DNA from: Amycolatopsis sp. MtRt-6
GTDB taxonomy: Bacteria; Actinomycetota; Actinomycetes; Mycobacteriales; Pseudonocardiaceae
Length of the DNA stretch: 64,000 bases
Reading direction: 5' to 3'
NCBI RefSeq assembly: GCF_017308975.1
Contig: NZ_JADWPD010000010.1
Coordinates: 62,001 to 126,000 of the forward strand
Positions 32,171 through 39,948 of this stretch are shown here, in pieces. The notes beneath the pieces are model-generated. The model saw only the letters and a list, made by a program, of their open reading frames with translations. It had not been told where the DNA came from and did no database searches. The position numbers and the translations under genes are program-made. Each line of letters starts with the position of its first letter. Position 1 is the first letter of the stretch.

Positions 32171-34896
32171 CGGTCGTTCTCCGGACGCTGGAACGGGATG
32201 ATCACTTCGGGCGCGCCGTGGGTGGTGCGGTCGAAGAACAGCGCGCGGCCCGGCCGGGGCGACCAGTGCACCACCTGGCCCGCCGCGAACGGCGACAGCT
32301 CGTTGCCCTGGACGTCCAGGGCCGCCCACGTGCCGATGTCGTCGGTGCCGGCGAAACCCAGCGTGTCCTTCAGCCGGGCGATGCTGCGCCACCAGCCGAT
32401 CGTGTGGATGCCGTGGCCCGGCCCCTGCTTGAGCACCACCCGCAGGTGGTCGAGACCGCTCTTGAGCTGGCCGACCGCCTTCGCCTCCAACGCCGGCAGG
32501 GCCGCGTCGACGCCGTACAGCAGCAGCACCTTCGCGCCGCCGGACATCGAACCCGTCATCGACTCCAGGACGCCGGTCAGGTCCTCCACCAGCGATGCCG
32601 CGTGGCCGTCCTCACGCAACCGGTCCGTGAGCTCGAGCGCGGCCGGAGCGCACGCCTCGATCGGGCAGCTCAAGATGAACTCGACTTCGCCGGGTTCGTA
32701 CTGGCGGGACAGCGACCGCGCCGACGAGTCCATGATGGACAGTGCTTCCGCGGTCGCCGAGCCGAGCACCGCGACGTTGCGGCCCGGCGCCCGCGGCAGG
32801 TCGACGCCGCACGCCGTTTCGGTGACGTCGATCGACTGGCCGAGCAGGGCCCGCGGCTTCGAGCTGGGCTTGAGGTCGAGGTACGCCGGGAACCGTTCCA
32901 GCACCGGCTGGTGCGCGCCGTCGAACAGGCGCGGCCGCGGGTAGTGGCCCGCGTACTCCTCCCACAGCCGGTGCTGCAGCCGGACGAACACGTTCTTGCT
33001 GCTCGCGTCCGGGATGTGGGCCAGCTGGTTGCCGTGCGCGACGCCGGAGTCGTGGTTGATCACCGCGTGCCACTTCGGTGCCGACACCGCCGCGTTGTTC
33101 GTCTCGGCCAGCACGCGCCGCGCCTTCGGCATCGCGATCCGCAGCGTGCACTGCTCGAACACCGCCGGCTTGCCCCAGAACGCCTCGATGCCGGCGACGT
33201 CCTGGCTGGCCAGCACCATGTGGATGCCCTGCGAACGGCCGCGCCGCGCGATGTCCTCGAGCAGCTGCGTCGCCGTCGCGGTCACCTGGTCGCGGCCGGC
33301 GAACAGGTACTGGAACTCGTCGATCACCGCGACGATCCGCGGCCAGTGCCCGCCCGGATCGGCTTCACGGAGGTCGGCGAGGTTGGTGACTTCGTGTTCC
33401 TTCGCGGCCGCGGACCGGCGACGCAGCTCGTCGGCCAGGAACCGCAGCAGCGCCAGGCCGAACTCGCGGTCGGTGTTGACGTTGACGCCGACGAGCCGCG
33501 CGTGCGGCAGCCAGCTCGCGTCCTTGCGTCCGGGCGCCAGGCCGGCGAACGAGACGCCTTCCTTGAAGTCCAGCAGGTACAGCGCCAGCTCGCCCGGGCT
33601 GTACCGCGCGGCGAGGCTGCCGAGCAGCGCGTAGAGGAAGTTCGTTTTGCCCGAACCGGACGGACCGCCGATCAGGGCGTGCGGGCTGGCGTCGCCGATC
33701 ACGACCTCGACCGGCTCGCCTTCGAAGAACCCGACCGGGGCCCGCAGTTCCCGCGCCGAGTTCTCCTGGCCGAGTTCCGCGGGCAGGAGGTCGTCGAACG
33801 ACCGCGGTCCGCCCTGCTTGGCGATCAGCGCCTTGGCGATCTTGTCGACCGCGCGGATCACCTGCGCCGACGGCATCGGGGGATCGAGGTCGACGACCAG
33901 GTCGGTGCCGGTCATGCTGCTGATCGCGTGCCGGTCGTCGACCAGGCTGAGCGTCTCGACCGGCGCGCTCACCGCGGTCGGCACGTCGACCATGATCAGG
34001 CAGATGCCGGCGGCGAGCGCGCCGCTGGCGACGCGCTTGAGGTCGCGGGCGCGTTCGGGCTCCAGGGTCTCGCCGTTGCCGTAGAGCACGACGATCCGGA
34101 ACGGCTCGCCGCGCTGCCCGGTCGCCTTCCGGATCTCCCGCAGCGACGTGTACCCGGCGGCCATGCCGGTGGAGTGGATCCGGCGGATGTGGCCGGCCAG
34201 CTCGTCGAGGAGGTCCTCCAGCCGGCCCGGGTCGTAGAGCGAGAGGGCGCTGGTGTGGCTGAGCGGGTAGAGGTCGGGCAGGATCGCGGTCAGCTGCCCG
34301 ATGTCCCACAGGTGCACGCGGACCGCGCCGGGCTCGAACGTCGAGAGCACGCGGATCAGCAGGTTCTGCACGATGCCGTCGATCGCCGGCCGCGTCTTGG
34401 GTGCCGACGTGATCGCCAGGTGCGACTCGTCGAGCAGGGGAACGGCGACGTCGAACGTGCGGGTCGGGTCGCCACCGGCGGCGGTGGCCGAGCCGACGTG
34501 CCACAACCCGGGCGACGTCAGGCCGGCGTTGTGCCCGACCGTGCCGAGCCAGTCGCCCGGCGGCAGCCCGGCCGGGCCGGGCGCGTTCTGCGCGACCAGC
34601 TCCCGCAGGGTGGCCGGGCCCTGGCTCCAGTCGGTGTAGAAAGCGCTTCGCACGCTGCCGAGCGCCCCGAACACTTCGTGGGCGGCGGGGTGCTTGGCCC
34701 ACTCGTTCTGCTGCTCGGCGTCGGCGTGGTTCATGCCGACCTTGACGATCTCCTGCTCCAGCTGGAGCTTGGCGAGATCGGCCTCCGCGGCTTGGCGCGC
34801 CCCGGCAGCCGCGCCCAGCACCAGTCCGATCTGATGGCGGACCCGGTCGAGTGCGGTTTCGACGCGGTTGCGTTGCTCGGCTGACTTGCTGGCCAT
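32167..34896 (-). CDS. FtsK/SpoIIIE (EccC-like) ATPase without membrane anchor
   Basis: 909 residues from the ATG at 34896, behind GGGGA. Order: N-terminal helical coiled coil (about 1-75), a 300-residue mixed domain, an active FtsK/SpoIIIE ATPase with Walker A GPSGSGKT (411-418), Walker B VAVIDEFQYL (522-531) and sensor LASQ (562-565), then a second P-loop-like domain whose motif has decayed to GSATAEAL (712-719). Two ATPase modules, the second degenerate, recall EccC of type VII secretion, but the N-terminal membrane helices are absent and no eccB/D/E or mycosin lies nearby. It is not a chromosome segregation FtsK (no gamma domain). Operon: two small proteins, this ATPase, coiled-coil protein. 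Confidence 0.85.
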   Translation of the reverse strand: MASKSAEQRNRVETALDRVRHQIGLVLGAAAGARQAAEADLAKLQLEQEIVKVGMNHADAEQQNEWAKHPAAHEVFGALGSVRSAFYTDWSQGPATLRELVAQNAPGPAGLPPGDWLGTVGHNAGLTSPGLWHVGSATAAGGDPTRTFDVAVPLLDESHLAITSAPKTRPAIDGIVQNLLIRVLSTFEPGAVRVHLWDIGQLTAILPDLYPLSHTSALSLYDPGRLEDLLDELAGHIRRIHSTGMAAGYTSLREIRKATGQRGEPFRIVVLYGNGETLEPERARDLKRVASGALAAGICLIMVDVPTAVSAPVETLSLVDDRHAISSMTGTDLVVDLDPPMPSAQVIRAVDKIAKALIAKQGGPRSFDDLLPAELGQENSARELRAPVGFFEGEPVEVVIGDASPHALIGGPSGSGKTNFLYALLGSLAARYSPGELALYLLDFKEGVSFAGLAPGRKDASWLPHARLVGVNVNTDREFGLALLRFLADELRRRSAAAKEHEVTNLADLREADPGGHWPRIVAVIDEFQYLFAGRDQVTATATQLLEDIARRGRSQGIHMVLASQDVAGIEAFWGKPAVFEQCTLRIAMPKARRVLAETNNAAVSAPKWHAVINHDSGVAHGNQLAHIPDASSKNVFVRLQHRLWEEYAGHYPRPRLFDGAHQPVLERFPAYLDLKPSSKPRALLGQSIDVTETACGVDLPRAPGRNVAVLGSATAEALSIMDSSARSLSRQYEPGEVEFILSCPIEACAPAALELTDRLREDGHAASLVEDLTGVLESMTGSMSGGAKVLLLYGVDAALPALEAKAVGQLKSGLDHLRVVLKQGPGHGIHTIGWWRSIARLKDTLGFAGTDDIGTWAALDVQGNELSPFAAGQVVHWSPRPGRALFFDRTTHGAPEVIIPFQRPENDR

Positions 34897-34932
34897 CGGC
34901 GTCCCCAAGAAAAAAGGTGTCCCCGGAAAGGA

Positions 34933-35178
34933 TTACAGGCGCGACCGGTATCCGCTCACCAGATCCTCGGCGGCGTGCAGGCGGACGAGGAGCTGGTCCA
35001 GCCCCTCGCCGGCCTGTGCGTACTGCGAAGGAAGCCAGGGATCGGCCTTGGCCTGGGCATCCACGAGAGCTTGCCGGGCTTCTCCGAGCAGGCTTGTGGC
35101 CCGTTCGGAGTGGGCGCGCGCGTCGGCGAGCCCGGTCACGGCAGCGGTGAGCAGCTGGTGGAGTTCGGCGAGCGTCAT
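34933..35178 (-). CDS. Small helical protein, putative ATPase partner (81 residues)
   Basis: Helical hairpin (AELHQLLTAAVTGLADARAH, then GLDQLLVRLHAAEDLV) ending in VSGYRSRL. Size and fold are like WXG100 proteins, without the WXG turn. Its last residues have the same YxxRL pattern as the neighbouring 86-residue protein, which suggests a common tail recognised by the same partner, plausibly the ATPase 36 bp downstream. Confidence 0.65.
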   Translation of the reverse strand: MTLAELHQLLTAAVTGLADARAHSERATSLLGEARQALVDAQAKADPWLPSQYAQAGEGLDQLLVRLHAAEDLVSGYRSRL

Positions 35179-35182
35179 CCGG

Positions 35183-35443
35183 CTAGAGACGCGCCGAGTA
35201 GGAGTCGGCGGAGGAAATGCTTGCCTGGACGGTGCTCTGCAAGCCGTTGATGCCTTGCAGGGCCTCCGCCAGGAGTCCGTGCGCCTGGCTCACTTCGTGC
35301 TGGCTGCTCCCCTGCGTCGCCTGTGCGAGCGACTGCTGGGCTTCTTCGAGAGACTGCGCTGCCTGTTGCAGGGCGGCGATGCTCGCGGACGCCTTCTCGT
35401 TGGCGAGCGCGATGCCAGCGCGGATCTCTTCGACTCCGGCCAT
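35183..35443 (-). CDS. Small helical protein, putative ATPase partner (86 residues)
   Basis: Two helices (IRAGIALANEKASASIAALQ, then HGLLAEALQGINGLQSTVQA) separated by a Gln/Ser-rich turn, ending ISSADSYSARL. It is four bases upstream of its smaller paralogue-like neighbour and opens the operon. The terminal YSARL parallels YRSRL in the neighbour. No signal peptide. Confidence 0.65.
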   Translation of the reverse strand: MAGVEEIRAGIALANEKASASIAALQQAAQSLEEAQQSLAQATQGSSQHEVSQAHGLLAEALQGINGLQSTVQASISSADSYSARL

Positions 35444-35877
35444 CGGGCCTCTACTCCTCGAAATCTGGGTGTCGTACGGGGACGGATTCCATTGAAACAG
35501 ATCCAGCGACTCAGCGTGATCATCAGACTTTGCCGAGTGATCGCGGGCCCGGAATCAGCAAGGCCCCGGACGTGTAACGTCCGGGGCCGGGCCGATCACG
35601 GTCTGTGCGGGGGTCGTCCCGGCACCAGTACCGCACACTGAAGTCGCTGGCCAGCGCTACCCCAGGTCAGAGCGGTTTTCGTGCCACTGCTGGCCTTTCT
35701 CCACGGGGGCGGGCGAGGTGGTGGTGAGACTAGCGCGAGCGGAGTAACGGCCTTCGGTCAGCCCTGTTCGTGACTCCGCGTACAGGCACAGAATTCCGCA
35801 GCCCCGAAGGCATTTCACGTTCTACTGCGCCGAAAGTGCCGCGCAACTGTGTCCGGGACATACCGACGGTGGACCGC
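35444..35877. other. 434-bp gap: hairpin and sequence echoes of the element's left end
   Basis: I find no gene here. Beyond the promoter region of the small-protein operon there is a perfect 12-bp hairpin at 35562-35588 (separate entry). CAGGTCAGAGCG (35663-35674) and TGAGACTAG (35725-35733) recur in the same order at 36818-36829 and 36869-36877 inside the integrated element. Confidence 0.5.
35562..35588. terminator. Perfect 12-bp hairpin
   Basis: GGCCCCGGACGT (35562-35573) and ACGTCCGGGGCC (35577-35588) with a 3-base loop. It could end the GAF-ANTAR transcript, which runs leftward, although that gene stops 290 bp away. No clear U-tract. Confidence 0.5.
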
Positions 35878-36576
35878 TCACAGGTCCCGGCGGTGTTCGA
35901 CGAGCCACGCGGCGACCTGGTGCAGCTTCAGGTTGGCGTTCTGCGAGCTCTCGACGAGCATCCGGAACGCCGCGACGGCGTCGACGTCGTGGCGTTGCAT
36001 CAGGATGCCCTTGGCTATGCCGATGACGTCGCGAGATTCGATCGCGGCGCTCAGCTGCGCCTCGGTCTGGGCGCCGACGAGCGCGATCGCGGCGTGCGTG
36101 GCGAACAGCCTGCCGTCATCCTGCGTCTGCTTGCCGAAGGCGTCGCGGGCTCGGGAGTAGAGGTTCAGCGCGCCGAGCGTGGTGTCGGTGACGAACAGCC
36201 GGTAGGACAGCATCGAACGCACACCGAACCGCACGGCCGCGCAGGCGAACTCCGGCCAGCGGTCCTCGGCGGCGAGGTCGCCGGTGCTGAAGACCTGGTG
36301 TTCGGCGATGGCGTCCAGGCACGGCCCCTGGCGGGTGCGGTACTGGACCTCGTCGATCGCTCTGACGGTGTCGTCGGTCGGGGCGACGGTCCGGATGGCA
36401 CGTCCGCGTTCGACGAGCGAGATCCCGGCGTGCTCGGCCCCGTCGACGTGATCGACCGCGGCCTTGACGATCGCGGCGAGGGTGGAGTCGACATCGGGTT
36501 CCGCCTGCAGTGTCCGCGCGATCGAGCTCAACGTGGCGCCCAGGCTCGTGTCCGAGTGACCGGGGTGATCGTTCAC
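35878..36576 (-). CDS. GAF-ANTAR RNA-binding antiterminator regulator
   Basis: 232 residues, GTG start at 36576 behind GGGAGGGGG. The GAF sensor domain spans about 25-155 (EHAGISLVERGRAIRTVAP, RQGPCLDAI); the ANTAR domain follows (about 165-225): AIESRDVIGIAKGILMQRHD, then AFRMLVESSQNANLKL. ANTAR domains bind paired hexaloop RNA hairpins and prevent termination. The GAF signal is unknown. The gene lies directly outside the integrated element, 89 bp from the terminator once used by the neighbouring tRNA. Confidence 0.88.
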   Translation of the reverse strand: MNDHPGHSDTSLGATLSSIARTLQAEPDVDSTLAAIVKAAVDHVDGAEHAGISLVERGRAIRTVAPTDDTVRAIDEVQYRTRQGPCLDAIAEHQVFSTGDLAAEDRWPEFACAAVRFGVRSMLSYRLFVTDTTLGALNLYSRARDAFGKQTQDDGRLFATHAAIALVGAQTEAQLSAAIESRDVIGIAKGILMQRHDVDAVAAFRMLVESSQNANLKLHQVAAWLVEHRRDL

Positions 36577-36664
36577 GTACGGCCCCCTCCCAGCCCTTCT
36601 TTTCGAGCTGTCCAGCTTAGCGAAAGCGAAGGGAACGCTCATCTCGGCGACACCGGGGCGAGAC

Positions 36665-36708
36665 GCGAAACGCCGGGTGTCCCGAAGCTGGGACACCCGG
36701 CGTTTCGC
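36665..36708 (-). terminator. Original chromosomal terminator of tRNA-Ser(GGA), now displaced
   Basis: A 19-bp perfect stem (36665-36683 and 36690-36708; core CGCCGGGTGTCCC/GGGACACCCGGCG) lies just beyond the 3' end of the displaced tRNA copy at the left attachment site. Before insertion it would have ended the tRNA transcript. Confidence 0.85.
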
Positions 36709-36717
36709 CTGATCAAT

Positions 36718-36774
36718 CGGCGGAGGATACAGGATTCGAACCTGCGAGGGCGTGAACCCAACACGCTTTCCAAG
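36718..36774 (-). repeat. attL core (displaced 3' part of tRNA-Ser)
   Basis: 57 bases identical to 47083-47139. It covers the tRNA from the anticodon to its 3' end plus three bases. Identity stops right after the anticodon loop, at CCAAG followed by T on the left and C on the right. Confidence 0.93.
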
Positions 36775-36860
36775 TCTGCACACGGCCGTGCGCGGGGGTT
36801 CGGCTAACCGTGAACCGCAGGTCAGAGCGTTGCGCGTCCCTCGGTGGACACCGGCGAACC

Positions 36861-36888
36861 GGGGTGAATGAGACTAGAACTGAGACTA
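36861..36888. repeat. Left arm-type repeat (likely integrase or Xis binding)
   Basis: 28 bases that recur at 46998-47025 in the same orientation with one mismatch. Each copy contains TGAGACTA twice, 11 bases apart (at 36869 and 36881 here). In the circular form the two copies would flank the core on opposite sides, as arm sites of tyrosine integrases do. Confidence 0.7.
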
Positions 36889-37012
36889 GGCCAGGCCGTC
36901 TCGCGCGAGCCTGAGCCCGCACGTCGGCCGCCCTGCCGCCTTCCGGGGCCCCTGCGAGGCTGAGCCTGCGAGCGCCCGTCTCAGCGCTCCTGAGCGGCCA
37001 GCGCCCCGCCGG

Positions 37013-37918
37013 CTACCCCGCCACGTGAACGTACGGCCTCAGGGCAGCCAACGACGCGTCCAGTAGGCGTGTCTCGAACTCCTGCGGGTCGTCCCGGTCT
37101 GGGTCGTAGGCGGCCATCAGGCCGTGCGTCGTCTCGAACCAGCTCCCCAAGCGTCCGGCCGCGTCGGGTGTGATCCTGCCGCGCTCGACTGCGCGCGTCA
37201 CGAGTAGGTCAAGCTCCTGCCGCATGAGGTCGGGCTTTGGCCGCTGGGGGTTCACCCAGTCGTCGGCAAGCACCGGGCGCATCCGTAGCGCGTGCTCGTT
37301 CCAGTGCAGCAACAGGGCGAGATCCATCGTGAAGCCCTCGGGCAGGGAGTCCGGCCACAGGTGCCGTCTGGCCGCGCGCTGGCCAGACCAGGGCGTTGAC
37401 CCAACCTTCGGCAGCAACTCCGGAAAGAGCGAACCGGCGAGCGGTGCGAAGAAGCCGCAGAGCCAGAGTTGCGGATAGAGCGGACGCCAGTAGAGGTCAC
37501 TCACCACAGCATCCGCAATTCCGTTGAGAATCGGCTCAACCAACAACGGCACCAAAGGCGGGTCGCCATAGTAGCGAATATCGCCGTCAACCAGGCAGAC
37601 GATCTCACCGTCGGTCGCTTTCAAACCGGCCATGACGGCCGCACCCTTTCCGGGCGGCGACTCGACCACTCGCGCACCGGCCGACTCGGCGATTTGCGCA
37701 GTGTCGTCCGTGCATCCGCTTGCGCTTACCAGTACATCGCGCGGGACGCCAAGTCCGTCGAGTCCTTCTAGCGCCTCCTCGACGACTTCGCCGATTGTCG
37801 CGGCTTCATTGTGTGCCGGAATGACCACACTGACGGTGGTCATCTCCTTTTTCAGGGTCCGCTCCGGCTTCAGGTCAAGCCCTAGGGCCGGGTTGATCGC
37901 AGGCCGATCCTCGGTCAC
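37013..37918 (-). CDS. GpgS-like family 2 glycosyltransferase (element cargo)
   Basis: 301 residues. GT-A fold: VSVVIPAHNEAATIGEVVEE (about 27-46), SASGCTDDTAQIAESAGARV, the metal-binding DGD in IVCLVDGDIRYYGDP, and FTMDLALLLHWNEHALRM, reminiscent of glucosyl-3-phosphoglycerate synthase. The GTG at 37918 overlaps the repressor stop by four bases (GTGA); an internal ATG at 37843 has a ribosome site that is too close. Coupling to the element's repressor means it is expressed in the integrated state. It could modify host wall or polysaccharide precursors, but donor and acceptor are unknown. Confidence 0.8.
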   Translation of the reverse strand: MTEDRPAINPALGLDLKPERTLKKEMTTVSVVIPAHNEAATIGEVVEEALEGLDGLGVPRDVLVSASGCTDDTAQIAESAGARVVESPPGKGAAVMAGLKATDGEIVCLVDGDIRYYGDPPLVPLLVEPILNGIADAVVSDLYWRPLYPQLWLCGFFAPLAGSLFPELLPKVGSTPWSGQRAARRHLWPDSLPEGFTMDLALLLHWNEHALRMRPVLADDWVNPQRPKPDLMRQELDLLVTRAVERGRITPDAAGRLGSWFETTHGLMAAYDPDRDDPQEFETRLLDASLAALRPYVHVAG

Positions 37919-38775
37919 TTGTCCTCGCTTCGCTGGTAGCTGGGGTAACCGGCAGGCCACCGGTTCAGGTGCTCCGTGAAGTGAATCTCCGTCCGATCCG
38001 CCGGGTACACCGCGTCGGAGATTTCCACGACACGGTCGTTAACGTCGACCGACCGACTTCGCACTTGGATCATCGGTACACCGGGCTCAATTCCCCACAA
38101 CTGTCGCTCGCCGGTCGTCGGCTGAATTGCGATCACGGTGCGCTCAAACCGCCCCAGTTCAATTCCAACGGTGTACAACTGGTGCTGGTGACCGCCGGGC
38201 CAGGGCTCGTTGTTCTCGTCCAGCAAATCAGGATTCGAGGCGATGAGCACCAAAGGAATATAGGACACACTCCAGGAAACGCGGTGGCCGGTGTCCTTTT
38301 CGGTCATCTCGTATGCTCGTCGCACCAACTCCGCGCCAGGCTCAAGGCTGAATTCCGCAGCTAGTTCGTCAGTCGCCGGAACACGAGAATAGCGATGCGT
38401 GGAGTTCAACTGCTCAATCGGGATGCCCGCCGTTAGCTCAATAGCGCCACGCACCCGTCGTTCTTCCTCGGGGCGAAGTACGAGGTCTTTCTGCTCCTGC
38501 GTCCAGTCGATCGTCAGCCGGATGCGGCGGGGCGGTATCCGCACAGTGGACGGCTTGCCACGCCCGCCAGTGATGCGCCCCTCCCCGCGCAGGACGTCCA
38601 GGGCGGCCCGCGCCACGCCCGGAGAGCAGCTCCAGCGCTGCGTCAGCTCGCTGACCGATGGCAACGGATCGCCGGGCTTCAGGTCGCCTGCCTCGATTCG
38701 AGCGCGCAGCGCGTCGGCTATCTGGTGGGTGACCGGCACGACCCCGGCCGTGGGCTCTGACTGCATGGGAGCCAT
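37915..38775 (-). CDS. GntR/HutC-family repressor (KorSA-like)
   Basis: 286 residues. Winged helix at about 12-80 (DALRARIEAGDLKPGDPLPS, SCSPGVARAALDVLRGEGRI), UTRA effector domain from about 100 (THRYSRVPATDELAAEFSLE). In pSAM2-type elements a GntR repressor keeps transfer and replication genes silent. Two palindromes sharing TTCGCTAGCGAA lie between this gene and the divergent transfer operon, in agreement with that role. Start: ATG 38775 or 38766. Confidence 0.88.
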   Translation of the reverse strand: MAPMQSEPTAGVVPVTHQIADALRARIEAGDLKPGDPLPSVSELTQRWSCSPGVARAALDVLRGEGRITGGRGKPSTVRIPPRRIRLTIDWTQEQKDLVLRPEEERRVRGAIELTAGIPIEQLNSTHRYSRVPATDELAAEFSLEPGAELVRRAYEMTEKDTGHRVSWSVSYIPLVLIASNPDLLDENNEPWPGGHQHQLYTVGIELGRFERTVIAIQPTTGERQLWGIEPGVPMIQVRSRSVDVNDRVVEISDAVYPADRTEIHFTEHLNRWPAGYPSYQRSEDK

Positions 38776-38794
38776 TAGAACAGACGGTTCGACA

Positions 38795-38867
38795 GTTCGC
38801 TAGCGAACCCCCTTGCGCTCCCGGTTGGTGATGCCCTAACGTCCCTCTCGACAACTTCGCTAGCGAA
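38795..38867. promoter_or_regulatory. Twin operators between repressor and transfer operon
   Basis: GTTCGCTAGCGAAC (38795-38808) is a perfect 14-bp palindrome. TTCGCTAGCGAA (38856-38867) repeats its inner 12 bp 60 bp away. A half site, AGCGAACC, follows at 38879-38886. The pairs sit at both divergent starts, as expected for autoregulation plus operon repression. Confidence 0.8.
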
Positions 38868-38898
38868 CTGGCTAACCAGCGAACCTGAGAGGGTTGAA

Positions 38899-39189
38899 AT
38901 GAACTCCGCACGAATCACCAACCGCACCACCCGAGCCGCCGTTGACGGCGTTCCCGCTGGTCAGGGCCACTGCCCGGACGGCTTGGACGAGTCGGCTATT
39001 GACGCGTTGCTGGCCGAGGTCGAGCAGGAGCTGACCGCCGCGACGGCGGTGGCTGAGGTCCGGACCCGGCACGCGTTCACCGACCCGCAGCACGCCCACC
39101 GCACCCGCCGCCGGGCCGACCGCGCCGCGTTGCGCGTGCTGCCGGTCCGGCTCGACACCACCACGTCGACCCGAGGGGAGGCCGCGTGA
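38899..39189 (+). CDS. Small AICE protein, unknown function (first gene of transfer operon)
   Basis: 96 residues; ATG behind GAGAGGG. A helix DESAIDALLAEVEQELTAAT is followed by a basic stretch HAHRTRRRADRAALRVL. No motif recognised. The end overlaps the next gene by four bases. Confidence 0.6.
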   Translation: MNSARITNRTTRAAVDGVPAGQGHCPDGLDESAIDALLAEVEQELTAATAVAEVRTRHAFTDPQHAHRTRRRADRAALRVLPVRLDTTTSTRGEAA

Positions 39190-39431
39190 CCAGGAACCTC
39201 AGCCCGCGTGCGATTGAGCGGCTGGCGATGCGCCGGTTCATCGACCGCACGGGACGGACGTGGACCAAGGCCACCGCCAAGGAACGCCGCCAGTGGCTGG
39301 CCGCCGAAGAGCCGGTCATCCGTGCGGAGCACGGCATCGCCCTGGACGCGGTGTGGCACGGCGGTGACTGGCAGGCCCCCGGGCAAGCCGACCTGTTCCC
39401 CCTTCCCGACGACGCTGCGGAGGTGGCGTGA
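39186..39431 (+). CDS. Small AICE protein, unknown function
   Basis: 81 residues, GTG start overlapping the previous stop. Basic N-terminus SPRAIERLAMRRFIDRTGR, then ATAKERRQWLAAEEPVI. Looks like a small DNA- or RNA-associated protein, but nothing specific can be named. Confidence 0.55.
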   Translation: MTRNLSPRAIERLAMRRFIDRTGRTWTKATAKERRQWLAAEEPVIRAEHGIALDAVWHGGDWQAPGQADLFPLPDDAAEVA

Positions 39432-39748
39432 TGAACACCCAGATGCTGATGGTCCTCGGTGGACTCGCAATGGTCGGCGCGCTGTCGGTGTGGCGGGCCG
39501 GACGCAAGTCCGCCACCAAGAGCCTGCGCGGTGCCCGCGAGATCACCCGCATGACCGGCAACACGATCCGCCTGATCCTGGCCACGGCGATCATCGCGTT
39601 CGTCCAGTGGCTGGTGATCGTGAAGATCCAGAACACCACCGCCACGTGGATCGCGCTGGTCGTCCCGGCGCTGCTGGCCGCCGCCACGATTGTGCGGCTG
39701 ATGGCCATCACCGAAATCGTCCACACCACCCGTGGGGGTCGTCGCTGA
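39431..39748 (+). CDS. Small membrane protein, spread (Spd)-type position
   Basis: 105 residues. Three hydrophobic segments: LMVLGGLAMVGALSVW, IRLILATAIIAFVQWLVIV, and WIALVVPALLAAATIVRL. TGATG overlap with the previous gene. Proteins of this size and place in AICEs are linked to intermycelial plasmid spreading; that link is by context only. Confidence 0.6.
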   Translation: MNTQMLMVLGGLAMVGALSVWRAGRKSATKSLRGAREITRMTGNTIRLILATAIIAFVQWLVIVKIQNTTATWIALVVPALLAAATIVRLMAITEIVHTTRGGRR

Positions 39749-39948
39749 TGTTCGGCAAGAAGAACGAAGACGACGCCATCGCGGCCGCCGTGGTCCACGT
39801 GCTGCTGTCCGGCATGAAGCCCGAACACCGGCAGGGCGTGCTCGCGCAGCTCAACGACAACGAACGCCGCCAGGTCCTCAACGCGGAACTGGAAGGCCGC
39901 AAGGACCAGTGGGAACGCAAGAACGGCACGGAATGGGGGCAGAGCTGA
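39748..39948 (+). CDS. 66-residue charged AICE protein
   Basis: MFGKKNEDDAIAAAVVHVLL, then MKPEHRQGVLAQLNDNERRQ. Amphipathic helices, no membrane segment. One-base overlap (TGATG) with each neighbour. Function unknown. Confidence 0.55.
   Translation: MFGKKNEDDAIAAAVVHVLLSGMKPEHRQGVLAQLNDNERRQVLNAELEGRKDQWERKNGTEWGQS

Noticed and set aside
32218..34884. 888-codon plus-strand frame opposite the ATPase gene
   Set aside because: It is a mirror-frame shadow of the ATPase gene: Arg/Val/Ala-rich, no motif, no ribosome site, and not compatible with the operon.
31769..35443. Canonical ESX (type VII) secretion locus
   Set aside because: No eccB, eccD, eccE or mycosin genes are present and the EccC-like protein lacks membrane helices.
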